Assembly (NCBI RefSeq): GCF_024721115.1
Contig: NZ_JAMDHK010000019.1
Location: forward strand, 1 to 64,000
Length of the DNA stretch: 64,000 bases
Source of the DNA: Salipiger pentaromativorans
Lineage (GTDB): Bacteria; Pseudomonadota; Alphaproteobacteria; Rhodobacterales; Rhodobacteraceae
Direction of reading: 5' to 3'
Positions 1-7,921 of this stretch are shown here, piece after piece. The translations under genes were made by a program, and so were the position numbers. Numbering within the stretch: position 1 is the first letter of the stretch; each line of letters begins with the position of its first letter. Under the pieces are notes generated by a model that searched no databases, was not told the DNA's origin, and was given only the letters and a program-made list of their open reading frames with translations.

Positions 1-72
1 TGGGCAGATTGCCCACCCTACGGGATCAAGCGGCGAAACCTGCAAGGGTAGGGTGGGCAATCTGCCCACCGC
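1..72. repeat. Dispersed inverted-repeat element, copy 1 (cut by window edge)
   Basis: Two arms face each other. The left arm, from base 1, reads TGGGCAGATTGCCCACCC and continues to base 21; the right arm at 48-72 is its reverse complement and is four bases longer, because the left arm is cut by the window edge. Each arm contains the small palindrome TGGGCA-N3-TGCCCA. The same arms recur at 9604-9727 with a different, longer spacer. No transposase is present, so this looks like a REP-like intergenic element that can fold as a large hairpin. Confidence 0.8.
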
Positions 73-170
73 ACCTTTGATCCAAAGGCCATGCCGCCGG
101 TACATCCTTTGCACAACGCTTTATCAAAAACAGGCAAGACTTGCAGAAAGACCAACAAGTAAAGAAACCT

Positions 171-186
171 TTAACCATGGTGTAAC
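171..186 (+). promoter_or_regulatory. CtrA-like box upstream of flgE
   Basis: The sequence is TTAA-N7-GTAAC, one mismatch from the CtrA consensus TTAA-N7-TTAAC. It lies about 60 bases before the flgE start. CtrA activates flagellar promoters in many alphaproteobacteria. Binding here is inferred from the match and from the better copy in front of the flagellin gene. Confidence 0.5.
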
Positions 187-247
187 CGCAATCTGCTATC
201 TCGTTTACGAACGGTGAACCCATCATCGACCAAACGGCGAGGCGGTT

Positions 248-1549
248 ATGAGCATTTCCAACGCGATGGCATCCGGAGTCAGCGGCCTTCTGGCGAACTC
301 CACGGCAGTCGAGCGCATCTCCTACAATATCGCAAACGCGGATACGGTGGGCTACCGCCGCAGCTTTGCGCAGATGGTCACCTCCGGGTCGACCGCGGCG
401 GGCAGCAGCCAGGCCACCGGGGTGCGCACCAGCATCACCCATTCCAATACGGTGGACGGCAGCTATTCCGAGACCTCGGTCGCCTCGAACCTCACCATCA
501 GCGGCAGCGGCTTCTTCGTGGTGAACTCGAACATCGACGCCTCTTATACCTCGGGCAATATGTTCACCCGCGTCGGCAGCTTCGAGCCCGACGAGGACGG
601 CAACCTGGTCAATGCCGCCGGGCTTTACCTGATGGGCTACGCCTATGGCGCGGATGGCACGCTTGGCGCGGTGGACCGCAGCAGCTTTACCGATCTGGTT
701 CCGGTGAACATCGCCAACCAGACCATCAGCGGCGCGATGACCCAGAACGTCTCGGTCAGCGGCAACCTGCCCTCGCAGGAAACCGGGCTCGAAACCCCCG
801 GCGACGCCTTTGTCTCCTCGGTGGAATATTACAACGCCCTCGGCGAAGCCCAGCGGGTCACGCTTTCCTTCCAGCCGACCGACACCGATGACCAATGGGT
901 CGTGACGATCTCGGACGACACCACCGATTACGGCACCGTCACCGTCACCTTCAATGACAGCGGCGCCAATGTCGGCTCGCCGGCGAGCTACACCGACATC
1001 GTCTCGACCGCCACCGCACCGGCCGCCTTTGCCTTCGACGCCGCCACCGGCGAGATGACGCTGACCATCGACAATGCGACCATTCCGCAGGAAATCACCC
1101 TGTCGCTCGGCGCGCCGGACAGCTTCGACGGGCTGACCCAGTTCTCCGGCGATTACACCCCGATGATCGTCGAGGCGGATGGCAGCGAAAGCGGCACGCT
1201 CTCGCGCGTCGAGTTCGACGAATTCGGCGATGTCTGGGGCGTGTTCGACAACGGCGCGCGCAAGGCGCTCTACTCGATCCCGCTGGCCACCTTCGCCAAC
1301 CCCAACGGGCTGGAGACGACCAACAACTCGACCTTCACCATGTCGATGGATTCCGGCGCCTTCTATCTTGGCCAGGCCGGCAGCGGCGACACCGGATCGC
1401 TGACTTCGGGCGGGGTGGAATCGGCCAATGTGGACATTGCGCAAGAGCTGACCGACCTGATCCAGCGCCAGCGCGCCTATTCGTCGAACGCCAAGATCAT
1501 CACCACGGCCGACGAGATGCTGACCGAAACGGTGAACCTCAAGCGCTGA
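248..1549 (+). CDS. flgE: Flagellar hook protein FlgE
   Basis: FlgE is the structural protein of the extracellular hook, the joint between rod and filament. The 433-residue protein has the flagellar rod/hook N-terminal signature (GLLANSTAVERISYNIANAD around residues 14-33) and the matching C-terminal motif with ELTDLIQRQRAYSSNAKII near the end. The middle is the variable, Thr/Ser/Asp-rich hook domain. It is first in a plus-strand run with flgK (21 bases downstream) and flgL. A CtrA-like box precedes it. The FlgG rod paralogue is usually shorter (about 260 residues), so the length supports FlgE. Confidence 0.95.
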   Translation: MSISNAMASGVSGLLANSTAVERISYNIANADTVGYRRSFAQMVTSGSTAAGSSQATGVRTSITHSNTVDGSYSETSVASNLTISGSGFFVVNSNIDASYTSGNMFTRVGSFEPDEDGNLVNAAGLYLMGYAYGADGTLGAVDRSSFTDLVPVNIANQTISGAMTQNVSVSGNLPSQETGLETPGDAFVSSVEYYNALGEAQRVTLSFQPTDTDDQWVVTISDDTTDYGTVTVTFNDSGANVGSPASYTDIVSTATAPAAFAFDAATGEMTLTIDNATIPQEITLSLGAPDSFDGLTQFSGDYTPMIVEADGSESGTLSRVEFDEFGDVWGVFDNGARKALYSIPLATFANPNGLETTNNSTFTMSMDSGAFYLGQAGSGDTGSLTSGGVESANVDIAQELTDLIQRQRAYSSNAKIITTADEMLTETVNLKR

Positions 1550-1570
1550 GGCGCTGGATAGGACAATGTT

Positions 1571-2986
1571 ATGGGTCTGACATCCGCCTTCAACGCGGCG
1601 CGCAGCGGGATGAGTGTCACCTCCCGCTGGGCCGAAAGCGTTTCGTCGAATATCGCCAACGCGAACAATGCCAGCTTTGCCCGCCGCGAGACGCAGATCG
1701 TCACGGACGGGCAGGGCGCCGCCAAGGTGAGCGAGATCACCCGCGCGGTCGATGCCTCGCTCGATGCGATGTACCGCACCGAGGTGGGCCGCACCGCCCG
1801 GCAGGACGCGATTGCCACCGGGCTCGCGGCCTATACCACCCTGCTGGGCGACAGCGAGAGCAGCGACACGATCCTCACCCGGCTTACCGATTTCCGGAAC
1901 GCGATGGGGTTGCTGACGGTCTCGCCCTCGGACACCGCCTTGCAGCGCAGCACCGTGTCGGACGCGCAGCAACTGGCAGGCGCGCTGAATCGCGCCGGAT
2001 CGGAGCTGGCCGAGGCCGTGGAGAGTGCCGAAGGCGGCATTGCCTCGGACATCGCCGAGATCAACGCGGCGCTGGCCCGTCTGGAGGGCTATAACGAACA
2101 GATCGCCTCGGGCGGGCTCGGGACCAGCGAGGCGCAGCTTGCGCTTCAGGACCGGATCGGCGCGGAACTCGATGCGCTGGCGGAATATATGGATTTCACC
2201 CTGCGCACCGACAGCCAGGGCCGGATGGAACTCTTCGCCGCAGGCGGCGCGCCGCTGCTGACCGGCGGCGAGGCAGAGCTTCTGCGCTTTGACGCCGCCA
2301 CCGGCACGCTGATGGCAGGGGATGCCGAAATCACCCCCGGCGTGGCCGGGGTGCGGGGCATCTCGGAAGGCGCGCTCGCCGGGCAGATCGAGCTTTACAA
2401 CACGGTCCTGCCGGAAATGCAGGCACAGCTCGACGAGGTGGCGCGCGCGCTGATCGAGGGCTTGCAGAGCGCCGATGCCAGCCTCGCGGACGGCGAGCCG
2501 GGGCTGTTCACCGACGCGGGCGCGGCGCTGAGCGATCCTTTTGCGCCGGGGCTGGCCATGCGCATCGCGGTGAACGGTGCGGTTCTGCCCGAAAGCGGTG
2601 GCGAATACTGGCGCATCCGCGATGGCGTCGGCGCCGAGATGCCGGGCGCTGCGGGCGACAACACCCAGATCGAGGCGTTCATCGGGGCTCTGGACGGCGA
2701 TATGCCGTTCGACTCCGGCGTCGGGCTGGGCGACAGCGGGACGCTGTCGAGCTATGTGTCCACGCTGATCGCCAGCCAGAACAGCACCCGCGCCGAAGCC
2801 GAAGGCGCCGCGGAAACGCTGGCGGCCGGGGCGGTCACGGTGCAAAGCACACGTCTGTCGTTCATGGGGGTGAACGTGGATGACGAGTTGCAGCAGCTCA
2901 CCGCCATCCAGCAATCCTACAACGCGAATGCGCAGGTCCTGACGGTTGTCGCCCAGATGATCGACACCCTGATCGACGCCTTCTGA
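1571..2986 (+). CDS. flgK: Hook-associated protein 1 FlgK
   Basis: FlgK forms the first ring of the hook-filament junction. The 471-residue product starts with the rod/hook family motif (SAFNAARSGMSVTSRWAESV, then SSNIANANNASFARRE) and ends with a coiled D0 segment containing DDELQQLTAIQQSYNANAQV. It is shorter than the enterobacterial protein (about 550) but normal for alphaproteobacteria. It sits between flgE and flgL, with only 14 bases to the flgL start, so the three are probably co-transcribed and exported in order of use. Confidence 0.95.
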   Translation: MGLTSAFNAARSGMSVTSRWAESVSSNIANANNASFARRETQIVTDGQGAAKVSEITRAVDASLDAMYRTEVGRTARQDAIATGLAAYTTLLGDSESSDTILTRLTDFRNAMGLLTVSPSDTALQRSTVSDAQQLAGALNRAGSELAEAVESAEGGIASDIAEINAALARLEGYNEQIASGGLGTSEAQLALQDRIGAELDALAEYMDFTLRTDSQGRMELFAAGGAPLLTGGEAELLRFDAATGTLMAGDAEITPGVAGVRGISEGALAGQIELYNTVLPEMQAQLDEVARALIEGLQSADASLADGEPGLFTDAGAALSDPFAPGLAMRIAVNGAVLPESGGEYWRIRDGVGAEMPGAAGDNTQIEAFIGALDGDMPFDSGVGLGDSGTLSSYVSTLIASQNSTRAEAEGAAETLAAGAVTVQSTRLSFMGVNVDDELQQLTAIQQSYNANAQVLTVVAQMIDTLIDAF

Positions 2987-3000
2987 GCCCGGAGACGCAT

Positions 3001-4065
3001 ATGATCTACCTGATGAACCGGGGCCCTTCGACGCTTTATAGCAACCTGCTGCGCCGCAACACCAATGCCGAGCTGCAAACCCAGCTTGTCACCGCCGAAA
3101 AGGAACTGTCGGACGGGGTGAAGAGCGACATCTACCGGTCGCTCGGCGCCAGCGCCGCCGAGGCGCTGAACCTCAACGCCGCGCTGGAGCGCGACGAGGC
3201 GCAGATCGCCGCCAATTCGCTGCTCGGCAGCCGGCTCGACACCATGAGCCAGGCCCTGGGCACGATGCGCGAGGCGGTGCAGTCGACGCTGGAACTGGCG
3301 CTGGCCAACGCCGCCTCGGACGGCGGCACGGCCGACGGGTTGCAGACCTCGGCGCGCGCCGCGCTGGATACGGTGATCGCGCAGGCCAATCTGAACTATG
3401 GCGGCCTGCCCATGTTCGCGGGGATCGCCGATGGCACCACCGCGCTTCAGGTCTGGGATCGCGCGCGCAGCGACACCGGCCTGTCGCCGCAGGGCGTGAT
3501 CGAGGATGTGATTGCCCAGGGGCTCGGCAGCGCGGCAGAGGCCGCCGACCGAATCGCCGAGCTGGACGCGATCTTTGGCAACAGCGCCGCCGATCCCGAC
3601 GAGAATTTCGACAATCTGTTCTTCACCGGCAGCACCGGAAGCGCGCGCATGTCCGCGAGCATCGGCGATGGCGAAACGCTGAGCTATGGTGTGCAGGCCA
3701 ATGACGCTGCGTTCCGCGAGGTGCTTCAGGGTCTCGCGATGCTGGCCGCCACCGACCCGACCGAGATCGCCGACGCAGAGGCTTATGCCGATTGGGTCGG
3801 CACCGCCGCCGAGCGGCTGAACGCCGGGCTGACCGGTCTGCTCGACAGCCAGACCCAGCTCGACACCGCCTCGGGGCGGATCGAGACCGCCAATATGCGG
3901 ATGGAAGACCGCGCAAAGCTCTATAACAGCCGGATCTTCGATCTGGTGGGGGTCGACAGCTACGAGGCCGCGACCCGGATCACCGCGCTGGAAACCCAGC
4001 TTCAGGCCAGCTATGCCGCGACCGCGAGCCTATCCCAGCTGAGCTTTCTGAACTTCATGTTCTGA
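3001..4065 (+). CDS. flgL: Hook-filament junction protein FlgL
   Basis: FlgL is the second junction protein, connecting FlgK to the filament. The 354 residues are flagellin-like at both ends: an N-terminal helix (ELQTQLVTAEKELSDGVKS) and a C-terminal helix ending in LSQLSFLNFMF. A GGAG ribosome site lies just before the ATG. Its last 36 bases overlap the 3' end of the convergent ftcR gene on the other strand, an unusual tail-to-tail arrangement that leaves no room for a separate terminator. Confidence 0.92.
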   Translation: MIYLMNRGPSTLYSNLLRRNTNAELQTQLVTAEKELSDGVKSDIYRSLGASAAEALNLNAALERDEAQIAANSLLGSRLDTMSQALGTMREAVQSTLELALANAASDGGTADGLQTSARAALDTVIAQANLNYGGLPMFAGIADGTTALQVWDRARSDTGLSPQGVIEDVIAQGLGSAAEAADRIAELDAIFGNSAADPDENFDNLFFTGSTGSARMSASIGDGETLSYGVQANDAAFREVLQGLAMLAATDPTEIADAEAYADWVGTAAERLNAGLTGLLDSQTQLDTASGRIETANMRMEDRAKLYNSRIFDLVGVDSYEAATRITALETQLQASYAATASLSQLSFLNFMF

Positions 4066-4788
4066 CGCGGCCAGGGCGAGCGGCACGGGCTGCTCGTCGG
4101 GGCTTTCGGGTGCGAGCTTGTAGCCCCGGCCGCGGATCGTGCGGATATGCGGATCGCCCAGCGGCGACATTTCCTCGATCTTCTTGCGGATCCGGCAGAT
4201 ATAGACGTCGATCACCTTGTCGAACGGCTGCTCCTCGGCCATGCCGTAGACCGCATCGTAGATCCGCGATTTCGACACCACGCGCGGCGCCGCCAGCGCG
4301 ATCTGCTGGAAGATCGCCAGTTCGCGCTGCGACAGTTTCATCGGCTGGCCCGCCACATCCGGGTCGCGCCCGTCGAAATAGGCGGTGACGTCGCCGATAT
4401 GGACCGAGGCCGCCGCGTGACCGTGAAAACGCCGGGTGATGGCGTTGACGCGGCTGCGCAGCTCGAACCCGGTCACCGGTCCCACGATGTCGTCATCGGC
4501 GCCCGCATCCAGCGTTTCCATCGCCGCTTCGGGATCGCGCTGGTCGCGCAGCACCAGAATGGGGTTGCGGCAGCCGGATTTCCGCAGCCGCGCGATATGT
4601 TCGACGATGCGCGGATGCCCCGACAGCAGCACCGGCCGGTCGGCATAGCCATCGGCGGTCAGCAGATCGAGCTGCCGTTCGAAAAAGTCGTCGTTCACCG
4701 CCACGGGCTCCCATTGCGCCTCGTCCAGCTTGGACAGCAAGCCGTGCAGGGCGTTGGATCGCGGCTCGTAAAGGTAGATGTGCACCAC
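4030..4788 (-). CDS. ftcR: OmpR-type flagellar regulator FtcR with degenerate receiver
   Basis: A 252-residue transcription factor with an N-terminal receiver-like domain (about 1-120) and a C-terminal winged-helix OmpR domain (about 145-235). The segments YFDGRDPDVAG, KLSQREL and IYDAVYGMAEEQPFDKVIDV are characteristic of FtcR, the activator of flagellar genes in Rhizobiales and roseobacters. The receiver lacks the usual phospho-acceptor: the strand that should end in Asp reads PVLLSGHP, with Ser56 there. The Lys of the KP motif is also missing (VGPVTG). It may therefore act without phosphorylation. The start is GTG. It is transcribed divergently from flgI. Confidence 0.85.
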   Translation of the reverse strand: MVHIYLYEPRSNALHGLLSKLDEAQWEPVAVNDDFFERQLDLLTADGYADRPVLLSGHPRIVEHIARLRKSGCRNPILVLRDQRDPEAAMETLDAGADDDIVGPVTGFELRSRVNAITRRFHGHAAASVHIGDVTAYFDGRDPDVAGQPMKLSQRELAIFQQIALAAPRVVSKSRIYDAVYGMAEEQPFDKVIDVYICRIRKKIEEMSPLGDPHIRTIRGRGYKLAPESPDEQPVPLALAASEHEVQKAQLG

Positions 4789-4810
4789 GCTCTCCCGATG
4801 GGGGCTTTAA

Positions 4811-4890
4811 TTCTTGTTATCCATGAACGGATAGACCGATCATGCGCAGTATTTTGCTTCTGGTCAAGCATTAGACAAGGATAGCATGAT
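4811..4890. promoter_or_regulatory. ftcR/flgI divergent promoter with GGATAG motifs
   Basis: Between the ftcR start and the flgI start lie TTCTTG-N5-CATGAA (4811-4827) and two GGATAG hexamers beginning at 4829 and 4879, exactly 50 bases apart. The second sits in ACAAGGATAGCATGA (4875-4889), a 15-mer that recurs exactly in the flgB/fliI intergenic region. These are candidate sites for a common flagellar regulator, FtcR being the obvious suspect. Confidence 0.45.
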
Positions 4891-4974
4891 TATCTATGAT
4901 TTAATCATTGCGATTTTTGTGTCCACGATGTTTAATCTTTGCCAAGAGAGCCCCTTCTTTGCCTTCGGAGTCTC

Positions 4975-6087
4975 ATGCGCATCGCAGCTTGCATTGGCGC
5001 CCTGATCGCCGCGCTTTGCCTGGCCCTGCCGGCTGTGGCCGATGTCCGCATCAAGGACATCGCCACCTTCGAGGGCGTGCGGGAAAACCAGCTTGTGGGT
5101 TACGGGCTTGTGGTTGGCCTGAACGGCACCGGCGACAGCCTGCGCAACAGCCCCTTCACCGAAAAGAGCATCGAGGCGATGCTCGAACGTCTGGGCGTGG
5201 GCAATCTTTCGGACGACCGGATCAAAACCGAGAACACCGCCGCAGTGATGGTGACGGCAATGCTGCCGCCCTTCGCGCGGCGCGGCTCGCCGATCGACGT
5301 GGTGGTGTCCTCGATGGGGGATGCCAGCTCGCTGCGGGGCGGCACGCTGATCGTCACCCCGCTGACCGGCGCCAATGGCGAGGTCTATGCGGTGGCGCAG
5401 GGGCCGATTGCGGTGGCGGGATATGCGGCGCAGGGCATCGCCGCCTCGGTGGTCGAGGGCGTGCCCACGGTCGCCCGGATCGAGAACGGCGCCACGGTGG
5501 AGAACGAGATCGACTTCCAGCTTTCCTCGCTGAACTCGATCCGGCTGAACCTGCGCAACCCGGATTTCACCACCGCCACCCGCATGGCCGACGCGATCAA
5601 CGACCGGCTGGGCTCGAACACCGCGACGGCGCTCGATCCGGCGACGGTCGAGGTGGCGCTTTTCGGCGCGGGGAAGGGCGACGTGGCCGGTGTGCTTTCG
5701 GATGTCGAGAACATCCGTGTCGAACCGGACAGCATCGCCAAGGTGGTGATCGACGCGCGGTCCGGCACCATCGTGATCGGCGCGGATGTGCGCATCGACC
5801 GGGTGGCGGTGAGCCAGGGCGGGCTGACGGTGATGGTCCGCGAGGACCCGCTGGTCAGCCAGCCCAACCCGGTCACCATCGGCGGCACCACCGTTGTGGT
5901 GCCCCGCACCAGCGTCGGCGTGAACGACAAAGAGGCGTATTTCACCATTCTGGAAGGCGCCGATGTCAGCCTGCAACGGCTGGTCGATGCGCTCAACGCC
6001 ATCGGCCTGACGGCGACGCAGACCATCTCCATTCTCCAGGCGATCAAGGCGGCGGGCGCGCTGCACGCCGATCTCGAAATCATCTGA
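4975..6087 (+). CDS. flgI: Flagellar P-ring protein FlgI
   Basis: FlgI forms the periplasmic P ring, the bushing around the rod in the peptidoglycan. The 370-residue product opens with a clear Sec signal peptide (MRIAACIGALIAALCLALPA, cleaved near AVAD). The mature protein starts VRIKDIATFEGVRENQLVGY, the family hallmark. I chose the ATG at 4975 rather than an in-frame TTG 36 bases upstream because GGAG is well placed before it and it begins the signal peptide directly. It leads a run with the FlgJ-like and FlgN-like genes. The partner genes flgA and flgH are not in the window. Confidence 0.95.
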   Translation: MRIAACIGALIAALCLALPAVADVRIKDIATFEGVRENQLVGYGLVVGLNGTGDSLRNSPFTEKSIEAMLERLGVGNLSDDRIKTENTAAVMVTAMLPPFARRGSPIDVVVSSMGDASSLRGGTLIVTPLTGANGEVYAVAQGPIAVAGYAAQGIAASVVEGVPTVARIENGATVENEIDFQLSSLNSIRLNLRNPDFTTATRMADAINDRLGSNTATALDPATVEVALFGAGKGDVAGVLSDVENIRVEPDSIAKVVIDARSGTIVIGADVRIDRVAVSQGGLTVMVREDPLVSQPNPVTIGGTTVVVPRTSVGVNDKEAYFTILEGADVSLQRLVDALNAIGLTATQTISILQAIKAAGALHADLEII

Positions 6088-6099
6088 CGGAGGGCCCCT

Positions 6100-6420
6100 G
6101 TGGATATCAAGACGAGTATGGCCGCGCTTCAGGTTACCAGCGCACAGATTGCCGAGCCCGGCGCGGCGGCGCCCGATGCCCCGAACAGCGCGGCGCGGGA
6201 GTTCGAGGCGATGTTTCTCACGCAGATGGTCGATGAGATGATGAAGCAGGTCGATATCGGCGATTTCGGCGGCGGCCAGGCGGAAGAGACCTGGCGCTAC
6301 TTTCTCGCCGAAGCCTTCGGTCGCGAGATCGCCGAACAGGGCGGCGCCGGCATCGCCGCCAGCCTGCGCGGCGCCCTCGAAGCCTATACCGAAAGCCGGA
6401 CCATGGAGCAGCGCTCATGA
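6100..6420 (+). CDS. FlgJ-type rod-binding protein (no muramidase domain)
   Basis: A 106-residue protein matching the N-terminal rod-binding domain of FlgJ: AAREFEAMFLTQMVDEMMK, followed by the WRYFLAEAFGREIAEQGG region. Alphaproteobacteria usually have only this domain. The peptidoglycan-cutting function would then come from a separate enzyme, here plausibly the transglycosylase in flagellar arm B. It starts at GTG 12 bases after flgI and overlaps the next gene by four bases (ATGA), so it is translationally coupled. Confidence 0.82.
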   Translation: MDIKTSMAALQVTSAQIAEPGAAAPDAPNSAAREFEAMFLTQMVDEMMKQVDIGDFGGGQAEETWRYFLAEAFGREIAEQGGAGIAASLRGALEAYTESRTMEQRS

Positions 6421-6827
6421 GCGAAACGACCCACGCCCGCGCCACGCAATTGATCGACCGGCTTGCGCGCCTGCTGCGCGACGAGATCGCCGCCATCGGT
6501 CAGGGCCAGCTTGCCCGCGTCGAAGAGCTGTTTCCCCGCAAGCAAGAGCTTCTGGCCGAGATCGAGACCGCCTTTGCAGATGCCGAACATCTGTTCACCG
6601 AAGAGAGCGCCGCGGCGGAAAAACTGCGCCGCAAGCTGAGCGATCTGCGCGATCTGATCCAGACCGACCTGTCGATGCTGCGCCGGATGACCGATGCCAC
6701 CAGCGCCGTGGCTCGCGAAATCGACCGGATTCGCGACCGTCAGAGCCTGAGCGGGCTTTACGAACGCGACGGCAGTCAGCCGCAGAAATCTGTGTCCTCT
6801 CCGCAACGATTTGACCAGTCCGTTTAG
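6417..6827 (+). CDS. FlgN-like flagellar export chaperone
   Basis: A 136-residue, almost wholly helical protein with long charged heptads (ARLLRDEIAAIGQGQLARVEEL and ELLAEIETAF). This fits the FlgN family of chaperones, which hold FlgK and FlgL before export. It overlaps the rod-binding gene by four bases and ends just before the flagellin promoter. FlgN proteins diverge strongly, so the call rests on size, helical pattern and position. Confidence 0.65.
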   Translation: MSETTHARATQLIDRLARLLRDEIAAIGQGQLARVEELFPRKQELLAEIETAFADAEHLFTEESAAAEKLRRKLSDLRDLIQTDLSMLRRMTDATSAVAREIDRIRDRQSLSGLYERDGSQPQKSVSSPQRFDQSV

Positions 6828-6829
6828 GT

Positions 6830-6845
6830 TTAACCCTGTTTTAAC
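6830..6845 (+). promoter_or_regulatory. Perfect CtrA box upstream of flagellin
   Basis: TTAA-N7-TTAAC matches the CtrA full-site consensus without mismatch. It lies about 97 bases before the flagellin ATG. Together with the near match before flgE it suggests CtrA-type control of the filament and hook genes. Confidence 0.65.
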
Positions 6846-6859
6846 CTTCTGCCCGAAAT

Positions 6860-6911
6860 TGCCGTGTTACGGATCGTCTCACGGCAGGACCGTTTTCGTC
6901 AGAAAGACGAA
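6860..6911 (+). promoter_or_regulatory. Two stem-loops in the flagellin 5' leader
   Basis: TGCCGTG (6860-6866) pairs perfectly with CACGGCA (6880-6886), and TTCGTC (6895-6900) pairs with GACGAA (6906-6911). They lie between the CtrA box and the flagellin ribosome site (GGAG at 6932). In Caulobacter FlbT binds the flagellin leader and destabilises the mRNA; flbT is encoded about 1.4 kb downstream here, so the leader may be its target. Confidence 0.45.
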
Positions 6912-6941
6912 GACCAATAACGATAGAAATCGGAGCAGAAA

Positions 6942-7778
6942 ATGTCTTCTATCCACACCAACGCGAGCGCAATGTCCGCGCTCTCGACGCTGCGCAATAT
7001 CAACAACAGCCTCGCATCGACCCAGGACCGCATCAGCTCGGGCCTGAAAATCGCGTCGGGCAAAGACAACGCAGCGTATTTCTCGATTTCCGAGACGATG
7101 TCGAGCGACTCGCGTATCTACAAGGCCATCGACGAAAGCCTGACCCTGACCCAGAACTCGATTTCGGCCGCTCGTCTGGGCGCTGAAACCGTCAAGGATC
7201 TGGCCTCGGAATTCGTCGAGCGCGTCGCCTTCGCACAGGGCGGCACGGCGGAAACCCGCGCCGAAGTGCAGGCCGAACTGGACGAGCTCGCCGCCCGTAT
7301 CCAGACCACCATCGACCAGTCGACCTTCAACGGCTCCGACCTCGTCAATGGCACCTCGGCCGTGACCGTGGTCACCGGCATCAGCCGTGACGCCTCGGGC
7401 TCGATCACCACCACCACGGTGAGCTTCGACCAGCAGGATCTGGGCGCGATCCAGTCCACCCTGGCGAATATCGACCTGACTGCGGCCTCGACCACCGCGC
7501 TGATGGAAACCGCCCTGCAAGACGCCGAAGGCGCCCTGTCGGACGCCATCGACTCGGCCACCGCTTTCGGCATCGCCGAAAAATCGGTCGAGATGCAGAA
7601 AGAGTTCCTTTCGGAACTGACCGACAAGATCGACGCCGGTGTCGGCGGCATGGTCGATGCCAACATGGAAGAAGAAGCCGCCCGCCTTCAGGCGCTTCAG
7701 GTGCAACAGCAGCTGGCCACGCAATCGCTCTCGATCGCCAACCAGTCGCCGCAGAATATTTTGTCGCTGTTCCGGTAA
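6942..7778 (+). CDS. fliC: Flagellin, filament subunit
   Basis: The only flagellin in the window, 278 residues. The N-terminal D0/D1 helices (NINNSLASTQDRISSGLKIA, ASGKDNAAYFSISE) and the C-terminal helix (LQVQQQLATQSLSIANQSPQ, ending SLFR) are classic. The central domain is very short, as in many roseobacter flagellins. It has its own promoter with a perfect CtrA box, a structured leader, and a strong terminator after the stop, so it is probably monocistronic. FlaF and FlbT, which set flagellin translation, follow. Confidence 0.95.
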   Translation: MSSIHTNASAMSALSTLRNINNSLASTQDRISSGLKIASGKDNAAYFSISETMSSDSRIYKAIDESLTLTQNSISAARLGAETVKDLASEFVERVAFAQGGTAETRAEVQAELDELAARIQTTIDQSTFNGSDLVNGTSAVTVVTGISRDASGSITTTTVSFDQQDLGAIQSTLANIDLTAASTTALMETALQDAEGALSDAIDSATAFGIAEKSVEMQKEFLSELTDKIDAGVGGMVDANMEEEAARLQALQVQQQLATQSLSIANQSPQNILSLFR

Positions 7779-7815
7779 TTTCTCTGGAAAATGCACAACT
7801 TATGATGGCATAGTG

Positions 7816-7839
7816 AAAGGGCGCCGAAAGGCGCCCTTT
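7816..7839 (+). terminator. Rho-independent terminator after flagellin
   Basis: AAAGGGCGCC (7816-7825) and GGCGCCCTTT (7830-7839) form a perfect 10-bp stem closed by a GAAA tetraloop and followed by CTTC. Confidence 0.85.
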
Positions 7840-7849
7840 CTTCGTCGCA

Positions 7850-7902
7850 ACCCCGGATCAACCGGGGTCGGCTATCAAATCGCCTCCGGGATCAGCCGGG
7901 GG
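7850..7902 (+). promoter_or_regulatory. Twin hairpins in the flaF leader
   Basis: ACCCCGG (7850-7856) pairs with CCGGGGT (7862-7868) around the loop ATCAA. CCTCCGG (7883-7889) pairs with CCGGGGG (7896-7902) around GATCAG with one G-T pair. The loops are nearly identical, so this looks like a duplicated element. It lies just before flaF; a role in translation is only inferred. Confidence 0.35.
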
Positions 7903-7921
7903 GAGCAGAGGCAGGAACGGA

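Noticed and set aside
1-72. Insertion sequence end at the left edge
   Set aside because: The inverted arms carry no transposase between or beside them, and the second copy at 9604-9727 has only a 74-base spacer.
26-2914. Very long open frame (962 codons) on the minus strand across flgE and flgK
   Set aside because: Gly/Arg/His-rich composition with no domain pattern; it is the antisense frame of two certain flagellar genes in GC-rich DNA.
6846-6941. Sigma-54 promoter for flagellin
   Set aside because: No TGGCAC-N5-TTGC pair is present; the CtrA box is a better explanation.
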